Assembly (NCBI GenBank): GCA_963522145.1
Contig: CAUQXI010000001.1
Span: forward strand, 124,001-188,000
DNA from: Mesorhizobium_B sp963522145
Lineage (GTDB): Bacteria; Pseudomonadota; Alphaproteobacteria; Rhizobiales; Rhizobiaceae
Reading direction: 5' to 3'
Length of the DNA stretch: 64,000 nt
Below the pieces are notes generated by a model that saw nothing but the letters and a program-made list of their open reading frames with translations, did no database searches and was not told the origin of the DNA. A program made the position numbers and the translations under genes. Every line of letters begins with the position of its first letter. Position 1 is the first letter of the stretch. Positions 47,902 through 56,884 of the stretch are shown one piece after another.

Positions 47902-48066
47902 ATGATCAGGCAGCCGAACCACCCGGAACAGGATCCGGCCGAAGGTTCGCGGGATACGGTGGACAAGGAACTCGCACGTCAGGGCGGCGACGTGTCCGGC
48001 GCGAAGGGTCCAAAGGACGAGACCTCACCGGGCGAGGCTCCGCCGAGCGACAAGCAAGGCGCGTAG
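47902..48066 (+). CDS. Small hydrophilic, probably disordered protein
   Basis: A 54-residue protein rich in Asp, Glu, Pro, Gly and Lys with no hydrophobic core, for example in DTVDKELARQGGDVSGAKG. ATG 47902 follows TGGAGG at ideal distance; ATG 47875 and 47890 in the same frame are weaker. It lies after the atpC terminator and its stop begins a hairpin (48064-48080). I do not recognise the family; a stress-type disordered protein is possible. Confidence 0.6.
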   Translation: MIRQPNHPEQDPAEGSRDTVDKELARQGGDVSGAKGPKDETSPGEAPPSDKQGA

Positions 48067-48080
48067 GCGCAGGTCGCCTA
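48064..48080. terminator. Hairpin at the end of the small hydrophilic gene
   Basis: TAGGCG (48064-48069) and CGCCTA (48075-48080) pair perfectly around CAGGT. The TAG stop is part of the left arm. It separates this gene from the convergent rppH. Confidence 0.4.
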
Positions 48081-48111
48081 ACCGGCTCCCAGACTCTCGA
48101 GATTTTCGGCC

Positions 48112-48627
48112 TCAGCGCACCAGATGCGCGAAGGTGGCAACCACCTCTTCGTAAAGCTGGCGCTTGAACGGAACGATCAGTTCGGGCAGCTCCCGCATCG
48201 GCTTCCATGCCCAGGCATCGAATTCCGCCTCATGCCCGCCCGGCGGCGGGTTGATCGCGATCTCGCTTTCCTCACCCTCGAAGCGGAAGGCGAACCAGCT
48301 CTGTTCCTGTCCGCGATAGCGTCCCTTCAGGGCGATGCCGACCAGATGAGGCGGCAGGTCGTATCGGATGGAGCGCGGCGCACGCTCGATCAGCGATACG
48401 CTGGTGATCCCGGTTTCCTCCCACAGCTCGCGCTTGGCGGCGGCGAGATGATCCTCGTCCTTGTCCACGCCGCCCTGCGGCAGCTGCCAGAGCTGGGCGG
48501 CACCCGCCATTTCGCTGTCCTCCTCCGCGATGCGCCGCCCCGTCCAGACGAGCCGTTCACGATTGAGCACCATGATTCCCACACAGGGGCGGTAGGGTAG
48601 GGTGTCGGGATCAACCGGCTTCTTCAT
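48112..48627 (-). CDS. rppH: RNA pyrophosphohydrolase RppH
   Basis: A 171-residue Nudix hydrolase that removes pyrophosphate from RNA 5' ends to start mRNA decay, or hydrolyses dinucleoside polyphosphates (the older IalA label). The Nudix box GGVDKDEDHLAAAKRELWEE runs on into TGI with the metal-binding glutamates in place. It starts YRPCVGIMVLNRERLVWTGRR, typical of the family. It is the last member of the minus-strand group, but the alpha/beta hydrolase gene lies between it and yibQ. Confidence 0.94.
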   Translation of the reverse strand: MKKPVDPDTLPYRPCVGIMVLNRERLVWTGRRIAEEDSEMAGAAQLWQLPQGGVDKDEDHLAAAKRELWEETGITSVSLIERAPRSIRYDLPPHLVGIALKGRYRGQEQSWFAFRFEGEESEIAINPPPGGHEAEFDAWAWKPMRELPELIVPFKRQLYEEVVATFAHLVR

Positions 48628-48806
48628 GGTAGTCAGGAACCTTCGGTGGATCGTCCGTCCGGCGCAGTTGTCGCGGCGGCCGAACGCTCAGGGTGGACAA
48701 GCGCCATCATCGATGGACGACGATTTAACGAAACGTTTGCAGAAAGCAGGCTGAAACGCCCGGCACGCTTCAGCACCAGACGCCACCCTGCTCAAAAGGA
48801 CGGTCT

Positions 48807-49799
48807 ATGCCAACGGGTCGTGGATTCAAGTGTCGCGTTGCTCTCGCCGCCGCGCTCGCCTTCTCCTGCGCGCCGGGGCAGGCAGGCGCCCAGTCGACCC
48901 CGGAGAAGACGCAGTTCGATCCTGTCGCGGTCGTGAACGGCATTCGGATCAGCCGAACGGAATGTGCCGCGCTTGAAGAAAAGCACACGGCGATCTGGGT
49001 GGATGTCGATGGCCGGACCGCATGCATCCGCTACTACGCGGCGGGTCTGGATGCCGCCGCCACCTCGCACCCGATGGCAGCGATCTGGATGAATGGCGAC
49101 GTGCTCGGGCCAAAGGGAAACAACGCGGACAAGCGCCAGAAAGGCTTTGGCCCCGCCGAGATGGTCGCGCTTGAGGAGCGCCTGTCGACGCGCTTCAAGG
49201 TCCCGTCCATTTTCCTTGCGCGACCCGGAACCTATGGCAGCTCCGGCAAGCATTACACGATCCGCGGACGGCCGATCGAGGCTCTGCTCGTTGATGCCGC
49301 ATTGGATGCGATCAAGGAACGCTATGGCATCCAGTCCTTCGCGCTTGGCGGCCACAGCGGCGGCGGCACACTTGTGGCCGAGATGCTGGCACGGCGGGAC
49401 GATCTGCATTGCGCCGTCATCTCCTCGGGCGCGGCGGCGTATCGCGCCTATCTTGCGGCGCGGGGCCTTATCAAGGCCGGCGACGCGATCACGCGTTTCG
49501 ATCCTTATGATAAGCTCGATACGATCCCTGCCGATCCCACGCGCCGCGTGTTTGTCATCGGCGATCCCCGTGAGACGAATGTGCCCTTCTCGTCCCAGAA
49601 AGCGTATTTCGAGGGCCTTGTGGCGCGCGGCCATGCCGCCTGGCTCTTGCCGCTCGAACGGGCGACCGATGCGCGGCACCATGATCTCGTGGATTATGGC
49701 GAGACGGCAAACGGAATGTGCGCCGCGGGCGCGCCGACCGACAGCATCATCACGACCCTTGAAGCCATGCCGGAACAGAAAGCACGGTTGAGCAACTGA
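48807..49799 (+). CDS. Secreted alpha/beta hydrolase-like protein
   Basis: A 330-residue exported protein with a signal peptide cleaved after about GAQ-29. The nucleophile elbow GGHSGGG puts Ser184 at the active site; Asp253 (IGDPRETNVPF) and His291 or His292 (DARHHDLVDYG) are likely triad members. Four cysteines outside the signal peptide could form disulfides. No family label is certain; it resembles periplasmic prolyl-peptidase-like or esterase-like hydrolases. AAAAGGA lies 8 bp before ATG 48807. It is the only plus-strand gene inserted in a long minus-strand run (48112-60754). Confidence 0.75.
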   Translation: MPTGRGFKCRVALAAALAFSCAPGQAGAQSTPEKTQFDPVAVVNGIRISRTECAALEEKHTAIWVDVDGRTACIRYYAAGLDAAATSHPMAAIWMNGDVLGPKGNNADKRQKGFGPAEMVALEERLSTRFKVPSIFLARPGTYGSSGKHYTIRGRPIEALLVDAALDAIKERYGIQSFALGGHSGGGTLVAEMLARRDDLHCAVISSGAAAYRAYLAARGLIKAGDAITRFDPYDKLDTIPADPTRRVFVIGDPRETNVPFSSQKAYFEGLVARGHAAWLLPLERATDARHHDLVDYGETANGMCAAGAPTDSIITTLEAMPEQKARLSN

Positions 49800-49800
49800 G

Positions 49801-49856
49801 CGGAAAGGCTTGAGCACGACCTCGATCGAAGGGATGAGAGGATCAGCGCCTTTCCG
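49801..49856. terminator. Long hairpin between the hydrolase and yibQ
   Basis: CGGAAAGGC (49801-49809) and GCCTTTCCG (49848-49856) are perfect 9-bp complements around a 38-nt loop. The left arm begins one base after the hydrolase stop, and the yibQ stop lies within the structure. Confidence 0.4.
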
Positions 49857-50985
49857 CGTCGGCGGCGAGCGCTGAGATCGGGACGATCTCGAAGCCGCGC
49901 TTGGCGGCCGATTGCGCCCAGGCGGCCACGGTGTCCAGGGTCACGTCGAAGGCCGAGCCGGTGCCGACCGCGAAGCCGCGGCCGCGCGCGGTCTTTTCCA
50001 GCTCGTCTAGCTGCTTGAGGATCGCGGCGCGATCGCGCGTGGCGTCGATCGTGGCATCCGAACGGGCGAAGGGCGCCTGCGCGGCGGGGGCCAGCTCGCC
50101 CGCAAGGCTGCGCGCCGCCGAGCCGTCATCGAGATACATCAGGCCGCGCCGGCCGAGCTCGTTCATTAGCGGCGCCATGGCGTCCGCTTCGCCGGTGAAG
50201 CGCGCGCCCATATAGTTCATGACGCCGACATAGTTGGTGGTGCGGGCCAGCGCCCAGTGAAGGCGCGTTGAGTTTTCATCGGCGCTTGCATCCAGTGTCA
50301 GCGTACTGCGTCCGGGATCGACCTGCGGGTAGTCGAAGGGCTCCAGCGGAAGCTGAAGCAGGATTTCGCGATTGTCGCGCCGCGCTTCCGTCATCCAGCG
50401 GCCGAGGCTGTTGCCGCCGGTGGCGAAGGCCAGGGTGACCTCGGGTGGCAGCTTCCGGATCGCCGCCTGCGTGCCCGTCTGCGAGACGCCCAGCCCGCCA
50501 ATGACGATGGCCACGCGAGGGCCCCGCGTTGTCGTCACCGGGCGTGAATAAACGTCGAAGGGCCGGCGGCCGTCCGCGCTGCGGATGGGAAGCGCACCGG
50601 CTTCCGTTTTCTCCACCAGCGCCGGATCGGGGAGGTAGGACGCCACCGTGCTTCTGGAGATGGTTGCGGGGTCACGGACCTCCGGCATGGCGGGCGTGGC
50701 TGTCGGCTCTGGATTGACGCGGATGATGGCCGGTGCGCCCAGGGCGTCCTGCCGCTGAACGGACGGCGCGGCCGGTTTGGTGGGTTCCGCTGCCGCCACA
50801 GTCTCGGCCGGCTCGGCGGGAACCCGCCAGGGTCGCTCCCGAAACGCGATGCTGCTCGACACCGCCACAAGAATGAGCGCAACGATCGCGCTCAGAACAT
50901 CCTTGCGGGTGATCGAGGATCGAAGGCTCGCGCCGTCGCGGTTCACACCGAGCGGGCGATCATATTCCCTGGAATGAATGGACAC
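49843..50985 (-). CDS. Divergent polysaccharide deacetylase family protein (YibQ-like)
   Basis: A 380-residue protein with one membrane anchor near residues 28-48, a Pro/Ala-rich linker, and a domain of the divergent polysaccharide deacetylase family (GPRVAIVIGGLGVSQTGTQAAI, LLQLPLEPFDYPQVDPG, YVGVMNYMGARFTGEADAM). The catalytic metal-binding Asp-His-His set of active deacetylases is not obvious, so enzymatic activity is uncertain. It follows ctpA on the same strand, an arrangement common to envC-ctpA loci, and is expected to act in the periplasm on cell wall or glycan. Confidence 0.88.
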   Translation of the reverse strand: MSIHSREYDRPLGVNRDGASLRSSITRKDVLSAIVALILVAVSSSIAFRERPWRVPAEPAETVAAAEPTKPAAPSVQRQDALGAPAIIRVNPEPTATPAMPEVRDPATISRSTVASYLPDPALVEKTEAGALPIRSADGRRPFDVYSRPVTTTRGPRVAIVIGGLGVSQTGTQAAIRKLPPEVTLAFATGGNSLGRWMTEARRDNREILLQLPLEPFDYPQVDPGRSTLTLDASADENSTRLHWALARTTNYVGVMNYMGARFTGEADAMAPLMNELGRRGLMYLDDGSAARSLAGELAPAAQAPFARSDATIDATRDRAAILKQLDELEKTARGRGFAVGTGSAFDVTLDTVAAWAQSAAKRGFEIVPISALAADAERR

Positions 50986-51094
50986 GGCACATGCCCCCTG
51001 CCGGTCGAAAATGGCGATCCGGATGCGGGCACTCCGCCGGCATCGGAAAGCTAGCCACGAAAACGGGCGGCTTTGGTGAAGCCGCCCGGATCGC

Positions 51095-52417
51095 TTACTG
51101 GTTCATGACCGCTTTTTGCGGGTTGGGCGGAAAAGCCGGATCGGTCTTGACGCCGCGAAGAAGGTCCAGCGCATAATTGAGCTGGATGTCGTCCTTCGGC
51201 TCCGGCGGCACATAGGCCGAGGAGCCCGAGCCCTCGTCGTCCTCTTCCGCGCCCTTGATGTGGCCGCGCAGATCGGATTCGCCACGTGTTTCGCCGCTGC
51301 CCTTGAATTCGTCGGGCAGAGGCTGATTGACCTTGATGTCCGGCGTGATGCCGCGGCCCTGGATCGATTTGCCGGAAGGCGTGTAGTAAAGCGCCGTGGT
51401 CAGCCGCAATGCGCCGCTTTCGCCGAGCGGGATGATGGTCTGCACCGAGCCCTTGCCGAAGGACTGCGAGCCTACCACGGTCGCGCGGCGGTGATCCTGA
51501 AGCGCGCCCGCCACGATCTCCGATGCGCTTGCCGAGCCGCCATTCACCAGAACCACCACCGGCTTGCCGTCGATCTCGTCGCCGGGCTGCGAATCGAAGC
51601 GCGACACGTCCTTGGGATCGCGGCCGCGGGTGGAAACGATCTCGCCGCGATCGAGGAAGGTGTCCGACACGCTCACGGCCTGGTCGAGCAAGCCGCCCGG
51701 ATTGAGGCGCAGGTCGAGCACATAGCCCTTGAGCTGGTCGCTGGGCACCTGCTTCTTGATCTGCGCGATCGCGTAATCGAGGTCGTCCTGCGTCTTTTCA
51801 GTGAAGGAGGTGATCTTCATGTAGCCGACATCATTGTCGACGCGGAACTTGACCGCCTTGACCTTGATGATGTCGCGCACGACCGTGATGTCAATCGGCT
51901 TGTCAGCGCCTTTGCGAATGACCTTCAGCTTGATCGGCGTGTTGACGGGGCCGCGCATCTTGTCGACGGCGTCGTTCAGCGTCAGGCCGCGCACTTCTGC
52001 TCCGTCGATCTCGGCGATGTAATCGCCGGCGAGGACGCCCGCCTTGGCGGCAGGCGTGTCGTCGATGGGCGTGATGACCTTGACGAGCTCGTCTTCCATC
52101 GTGACCTCAATGCCGAGGCCGCCGAACTCGCCCTTGGTCTGGACGCGCATATCCTGCGCGGCTTCGGCGTTCATGTAGGAGGAATGGGGGTCGAGCGAGG
52201 TGAGCATGCCGTTGATGGCGTTCTCGACCAGGCTCTTCTCGTCGGGCGGGGTGACATATTGCGCACGAACGCGCTCGAAGATGTCGCCGAAGATGGCGAG
52301 CTGGCGGTAGGTTTCCGAACCGGCCGCGACCGCCTGGCCCGAAACGTTCTGCACTAGACCCATGGCCGTGGCGCCCAGAAGGGCACCGGCAACGAGAAGC
52401 GACGTCTTACGTACCAT
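51095..52417 (-). CDS. ctpA: Carboxy-terminal processing protease (S41)
   Basis: A 440-residue periplasmic serine protease. A signal sequence (residues 1-32) precedes the PDZ domain (GIEVTMEDELVKVITPIDDT) and the protease core with Ser297 in GGSASASE and Lys322 in SQSFGKGSVQ as the catalytic dyad. A tail of about 80 residues follows. These proteases process envelope proteins and cell-wall hydrolases. ATG 52417 follows AAGGACAGGGA and lies inside the end of the EnvC-like gene (11-bp overlap), so the two are translationally coupled. Confidence 0.95.
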   Translation of the reverse strand: MVRKTSLLVAGALLGATAMGLVQNVSGQAVAAGSETYRQLAIFGDIFERVRAQYVTPPDEKSLVENAINGMLTSLDPHSSYMNAEAAQDMRVQTKGEFGGLGIEVTMEDELVKVITPIDDTPAAKAGVLAGDYIAEIDGAEVRGLTLNDAVDKMRGPVNTPIKLKVIRKGADKPIDITVVRDIIKVKAVKFRVDNDVGYMKITSFTEKTQDDLDYAIAQIKKQVPSDQLKGYVLDLRLNPGGLLDQAVSVSDTFLDRGEIVSTRGRDPKDVSRFDSQPGDEIDGKPVVVLVNGGSASASEIVAGALQDHRRATVVGSQSFGKGSVQTIIPLGESGALRLTTALYYTPSGKSIQGRGITPDIKVNQPLPDEFKGSGETRGESDLRGHIKGAEEDDEGSGSSAYVPPEPKDDIQLNYALDLLRGVKTDPAFPPNPQKAVMNQ

Positions 52418-53726
52418 TCCCTGTCCTTCCAGAACGATCCGCCCACCACGGGGCCGGATCAACAGGCCTGCCGTCCTTGCGGAACTCAACATAGAGCTCC
52501 GGCCCCGAGTCTTGTTCGAGGGCTGCGATGCTGGCGACCCGGGTTTCACCCATCGCGCCCACCGGCTCCCCCGCCAGAACGGACTGGCCCTGGGTCACGT
52601 TGATTCGATCCATGCCAGCCAGAACGACATGATAGCCGTCGCCTGCATTCAGGATCAAGAGTTGGCCATAGGATCGGAACGGCCCCGCATAGAGCACGCT
52701 GCCATCGGCAGGCGCGGTGACGATTGCTCCCGATTGTGTCGCAACCATGTCTCCGAGCATCACCGCGCCGTTACCGTCATTGCTGCCGAACCGCCGTTCG
52801 ATCCGGCCTCCCACAGGCAGCGCGATCTGCTGCTTGAGCGTGCTGAAGGGGATCGCGCCGGCAAGGCGGTTCGCTTCCGGAACGGGCAGGGCCGCGAGTT
52901 CGATGTTGCGCGCGGCCTTGGCCTCGGCCGCACGGCGTTCTTTTTCCGCAAGGGCATCGGCCTTCGACGCATCCTTTTCCAGGCCGGCGATCAGTTCCTT
53001 GAGGCTGCCTGCGCGCGCGGCAAGCTGTTCGGCGCGCCGCTGTTCCTCGCGGAGGGAGGCCTCGTTCTCGATCGCCAGGCGCTGCTTCTCGCCGATCAGC
53101 ATTTCGAGGCGGCGCTTTTCGGTTGCCTGGCCGGAAGCGGCCGCAGCAAGCTTCGCGCGCTCGGCCTCGATCTCGTTCGACACGGAAGCCAGCGCGCCGA
53201 GATCGGCGACGAGCTTGTCCGTTTCGCCCCGCAAGCCCGGTACGACGGCCCCCAGCAGGATCGCGGAGCGCACCGATGCCAGTGCGTCCTCGGGCTCGAC
53301 CAGGATGGCGGGCGGCGGGTTGAGCCCCATGCGCTGAAGCGCGCCCAGAACCTCGGCCAGCACGCCGCGGCGCTCGGCGAGCGATCGCCGGATGGTGTTT
53401 TCCTGCTGCTTCAGCGGGTCGAGCCGGGCGACGATCGCCTCGATCTCCGTGCCGAGCGCGCGCTCCTTTTCCGCCGACGCGATCAGGGCGGCGGTCAGTG
53501 TCTCATGATCCTTGCGGACGGTGGCGATCTCGGCGGCAAGACTGGCAGAGCGCTGGTCGGACAGACGGATCTCCTGGGCGATGCGGTCGTATTCGGAGCG
53601 CTTTTCGTTCTGCTGCACGGCGATGGAGCGGATGTCGGGACCCGCAAGCGCAGGAAATGCGCAAAGCGCCAGCAGCAGGCCGGCGGCAGCCAGGTGAAAC
53701 GGGCCATTCAAGCGCTGAAACGACAT
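52407..53726 (-). CDS. envC: Murein hydrolase activator, EnvC-like (M23/LytM)
   Basis: A 439-residue periplasmic protein. A signal peptide is followed by a long coiled coil (about residues 25-270, rich in Glu, Arg, Lys and Ala), then a LytM-type C-terminal domain (ALPVGGRIERRFGSND, AIVTAPADGSVLYAGPF, GDGYHVVLAGMDRINVTQGQ). The His-x-His zinc motif is replaced, as in EnvC-type activators, which stimulate amidases during septum splitting rather than cutting themselves. ATG 53726 was preferred over TTG 53744. Confidence 0.92.
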   Translation of the reverse strand: MSFQRLNGPFHLAAAGLLLALCAFPALAGPDIRSIAVQQNEKRSEYDRIAQEIRLSDQRSASLAAEIATVRKDHETLTAALIASAEKERALGTEIEAIVARLDPLKQQENTIRRSLAERRGVLAEVLGALQRMGLNPPPAILVEPEDALASVRSAILLGAVVPGLRGETDKLVADLGALASVSNEIEAERAKLAAAASGQATEKRRLEMLIGEKQRLAIENEASLREEQRRAEQLAARAGSLKELIAGLEKDASKADALAEKERRAAEAKAARNIELAALPVPEANRLAGAIPFSTLKQQIALPVGGRIERRFGSNDGNGAVMLGDMVATQSGAIVTAPADGSVLYAGPFRSYGQLLILNAGDGYHVVLAGMDRINVTQGQSVLAGEPVGAMGETRVASIAALEQDSGPELYVEFRKDGRPVDPAPWWADRSGRTGNGT

Positions 53727-53817
53727 TGCAGGCTCTTCGAACAAGCGAGCCTCAGCCTAGCGCCCGCTTCCTTAAGGAAGCATCAACCATGAGAAGTTGC
53801 CGGGCAGGATTCACAGC

Positions 53818-54300
53818 TCAGGCGCGGTGATAGGGGTGGCCCGACAGAATGGTCGCCGCGCGATAAAGCTGCTCGGCCAGCATCACGCGCACGAGCTGAT
53901 GCGGCCATGTCGCACGCCCGAAGCCGATCACGAGGTTCGCCTCGGCGCGAAGTGCCGGGTCGTGCCCGTCCGGTCCGCCGATCGCAAGAAGAAGATCGCG
54001 ACAGCCGCCGTCGCGCAGGGTGCCGATGCGCTCGGCAAAGTCGGAGGATGACAGGTCGCGCCCGCGCTCATCGAGTAGGAAAAGAGCCGCGCCCGGCTTG
54101 CGACAGGCGCGGAGCGCACCCGCTTCCTCGCGCATCCGCTCGGGCGCCGAGCGGGCGCGCCCTTCAACAGTCTCGGTCACCCCGCCCCATTCGAGGCCGA
54201 GAGCGGGTGCCGCGCGACCGAAGCGCTCGGCGTAGCGTTCGGCCAGCTCACGCTCCGGCCCGGCCTTTGTGCGGCCAATTGCATAAACGACGATCCGCAT
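53818..54300 (-). CDS. rlmH: 23S rRNA pseudouridine(1915) N3-methyltransferase
   Basis: A 160-residue SPOUT-class enzyme, modifying the 23S rRNA helix-69 pseudouridine on the assembled ribosome. LFLLDERGRDLSSSDFAERIG and LAIGGPDGHDPALRAEAN contain the knot, and it ends in the conserved EQLYRAATILSGHPYHR. It is 24 bp after rsfS and 91 bp before the EnvC-like gene, in an assembly-factor run. Confidence 0.95.
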   Translation of the reverse strand: MRIVVYAIGRTKAGPERELAERYAERFGRAAPALGLEWGGVTETVEGRARSAPERMREEAGALRACRKPGAALFLLDERGRDLSSSDFAERIGTLRDGGCRDLLLAIGGPDGHDPALRAEANLVIGFGRATWPHQLVRVMLAEQLYRAATILSGHPYHRA

Positions 54301-54324
54301 CGGCTCGTCAGTTGCAAACGAGGC

Positions 54325-54753
54325 TCAGTGCACCGTGTCCTCGTCGAGGTCGGGCGCCTGCCACATCTTCTCGATGTTGTAGAACTCCCTGACCTCAGGC
54401 CGGAAGACGTGGACGATCACGTCGCCGCCATCGATCAGCACCCAGTCCGCGCCGGCAAGGCCTTCCACCCGCGCATTGCCGAGACCGGCATCCTTGAGCG
54501 CCTTGAGAAGATGCTCGGACACGGCGGCGACATGGCGATGCGAACGGCCCGAGGCAACCACCATGTGGTCGGCCAGGCTCGATTTGCCCTGAATGTCGAT
54601 GGAAACGATGTGCTCGGCCTTGGAGTCTTCAAGGCTGGCAAGAATAGTCTGAAGGGCGCGGGCGGAGTCGTCATAACGGCTCAAGCCGGCCTGGGAAGGC
54701 AGATCATCCGCCTTCTTCCGCAGTGCTGTTCTCAGTGTCTTCCCTTTCAACAC
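54325..54753 (-). CDS. rsfS: Ribosomal silencing factor RsfS
   Basis: A protein of about 142 residues that binds ribosomal protein L14 and blocks subunit joining. The core is clear: ASLEDSKAEHIVSIDIQGKS, DHMVVASGRSHRHVAAVSEH, and GGDVIVHVFRPEVREFYNIEKMW. The start is uncertain: the frame has no ATG near the family N-terminus. GTG 54753 is my choice; TTG 54813 would add 20 residues and no start has a good ribosome binding site. Confidence 0.9.
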   Translation of the reverse strand: MLKGKTLRTALRKKADDLPSQAGLSRYDDSARALQTILASLEDSKAEHIVSIDIQGKSSLADHMVVASGRSHRHVAAVSEHLLKALKDAGLGNARVEGLAGADWVLIDGGDVIVHVFRPEVREFYNIEKMWQAPDLDEDTVH

Positions 54754-54875
54754 GAACAACCGCCGCAAGAGTACGGCACCCTCAAGATAGTCAGTCGCAC
54801 TTGAAAGTTTCAAGACAGGCTGGGGAAAACCTGCGTGATGCGGTAATTGGCCAACAAAGACTTACGAAGCGCACC

Positions 54876-55445
54876 TCAGGCGGCGCCGCTCGCCGCGCGG
54901 ATCGCTGTGGAGGAAAGCACCGAGCGCGGGCCGTGGATAAAGGTCCAGGCGGGCGCTTCGCGCCGGCTGAGCATTTCGGCATCCGTTTCGTCCACCCTTG
55001 CATAATCGAGATACCGCGCGGTTCGCGACGACAAGAAGGACAAAGTGGCGCCGGGGCGATCGATCACGGCGATCGGGAAGGTTTCCGCGATGTGCTGCCA
55101 GCGCTGCCAGCGATGGAAGTCGCGCAGATTGTCCGCGCCCATGATCCAGACGAAGCAGACGCCGCGATTGCGCTTCTTGATCCAGGCGAGCGTGTCGGCC
55201 GTGTAGCGTGTGGGACGTGATGCCTCGAAGGCGGTAACGTCGATGCGCGGATCGTTCGCGATCTTCTCCGACAGCGAGATGCGCTCGGAAAGCGGGAGAA
55301 GCTCGCGGCCGCTCTTGAGCGGATTGCCGGGCGTGACGATCCACCAGAGGCGGTCGAGGCGCAGCCGCCGCAATGCGATCTCCGCCACCAGAGCGTGCCC
55401 GGCATGGGGCGGGTTAAATGAGCCGCCGAACAGGCCGACCGCCAT
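54876..55445 (-). CDS. nadD: Nicotinate-nucleotide adenylyltransferase
   Basis: A 189-residue enzyme making nicotinate adenine dinucleotide in NAD synthesis. VGLFGGSFNPPHAGH holds the nucleotide-binding HxGH-type motif, WWIVTPGNPLK is the substrate loop, and LSSTAIRAA near the end is the ISSTxxR motif. ATG 55445 gives the normal N-terminus; upstream codons in the frame belong to an artefactual antisense frame of proA. It follows proA in the same direction. Confidence 0.94.
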   Translation of the reverse strand: MAVGLFGGSFNPPHAGHALVAEIALRRLRLDRLWWIVTPGNPLKSGRELLPLSERISLSEKIANDPRIDVTAFEASRPTRYTADTLAWIKKRNRGVCFVWIMGADNLRDFHRWQRWQHIAETFPIAVIDRPGATLSFLSSRTARYLDYARVDETDAEMLSRREAPAWTFIHGPRSVLSSTAIRAASGAA

Positions 55446-55519
55446 GCCCCGTTCCGCATGAGGTATGCGGAGAAAGGGGGAGTGTGGGGGCAAGGATGTC
55501 CGCCCCGCTCCTTCATCCC

Positions 55520-56809
55520 TCACGGCCGTGTCTGGCCCGAGCCATGCACCCGATACTGGAACGAGGTCAGTTGCTCCACGCCCACGGGCCCGCGCGCATG
55601 CATCTTGCCGGTCGCGATTCCGATCTCTCCGCCGAAGCCGAACTCGCCGCCATCGGCGAACTGGGTGGAGGCATTGTGGAGCAGGATGGCGGAATCGATC
55701 TCGTTGAAGAAGCGCGCCGCCACCGCTGCATCCTCCGCCACCACCGCCTCCGTGTGGTGCGAGGAATAGCGCGCGATGTGGTCGATCGCGTCTCCCACCC
55801 CATCCACCAGCTTCGCCGAGATGATCGCGTCGAGATATTCCGTGCGCCAGTCCGCCTCGCTCGCCGGCTGCGCCTTCGGGAAGGCCGCGACGATCTCCTC
55901 CGTGCCCCGGATGGCGCAGCCCGCCGTGTCGAGCGCCTGGAGGATCGGCTGGAGATGCGTGGCAGCGACCGCGCGGTCGACCAGAAGCGTTTCGGCCGCG
56001 CCGCATATTCCGGTGCGCCGCATCTTGGCGTTGACCGCGATCGCCACGGCCATGTCCCGATCGGCGGAGGCGTCGATGTAGAGGTGGCAGAGGCCCTCGA
56101 GATGGGCAAAGACGGGCACGCGCGCTTCACCTTGCACACGCTCGACGAGGCTGCGCCCGCCGCGCGGAACGATCACGTCGAGTCGGCCGTCGAGTCCCCC
56201 CAGCATGGCGCCGACCGCCGCGCGATCCGTTGTCGGCACGAGCTGGATCGCATCTTCGGGCAGGCCAGCCTGCTTGAGGCCGCGAAGAAGGCAGGCATGG
56301 ATCGCCCGCGCGGAGCCAATCGAATCCGAGCCGCCGCGCAGGATCACGGGATTTCCCGCCTTGAGGCACAGTGCGCCGGCATCCGCCGTGACATTGGGGC
56401 GGCTTTCATAGATCACGCCGATCACGCCGAGCGGCGTGCGCACGCGCTGGATGCGCAGCCCATTGGGGCGCTCCCATTCCGCGATCACACTGTTCAGGGG
56501 ATCGGGCAGGTCGGCGATCGCGCGCACGCCTTCGGCCATCGCGCGGATGCGCCGGGCGTCGAGCTTCAGGCGATCGAGCGAAGCGGCGCTCAACCCGGCA
56601 CGTGATGCCCGTTCCATGTCGTCGGCGTTGGCTTCCAGAATCGTGGACTCATCCGCTTCCAGCGCACCCGCCATCGCCAGCAAGGCGGCGTTCCGCGCTT
56701 CCGTGGAAGACAGGGCCAGTGGGCGTTCAGCTGCCCGGGCCTTGCGCCCCATCTCCGTCATCAGCGCCGTTGTGGCGTCGTCGCCCAGTTTTTCGGTCAC
56801 ATGGAGCAT
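55520..56809 (-). CDS. proA: Gamma-glutamyl phosphate reductase
   Basis: A 429-residue NADPH-dependent reductase making glutamate-5-semialdehyde, the second step of proline synthesis. The cofactor region PLGVIGVIYESRPNVTAD and the catalytic cysteine in RRTGICGAAETLLVD are visible. The C-terminal GPVGVEQLTSFQYRVHGSGQTRP tail is normal. It follows proB by 75 bp and precedes nadD. Confidence 0.96.
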   Translation of the reverse strand: MLHVTEKLGDDATTALMTEMGRKARAAERPLALSSTEARNAALLAMAGALEADESTILEANADDMERASRAGLSAASLDRLKLDARRIRAMAEGVRAIADLPDPLNSVIAEWERPNGLRIQRVRTPLGVIGVIYESRPNVTADAGALCLKAGNPVILRGGSDSIGSARAIHACLLRGLKQAGLPEDAIQLVPTTDRAAVGAMLGGLDGRLDVIVPRGGRSLVERVQGEARVPVFAHLEGLCHLYIDASADRDMAVAIAVNAKMRRTGICGAAETLLVDRAVAATHLQPILQALDTAGCAIRGTEEIVAAFPKAQPASEADWRTEYLDAIISAKLVDGVGDAIDHIARYSSHHTEAVVAEDAAVAARFFNEIDSAILLHNASTQFADGGEFGFGGEIGIATGKMHARGPVGVEQLTSFQYRVHGSGQTRP

Positions 56810-56884
56810 GGTCTTCGCCCTTCATCTCTCCAGCCGCTTACATGGCAGCGCGTCTTGCGGCATTGCAAGCAGCCGCTCGCTTTG

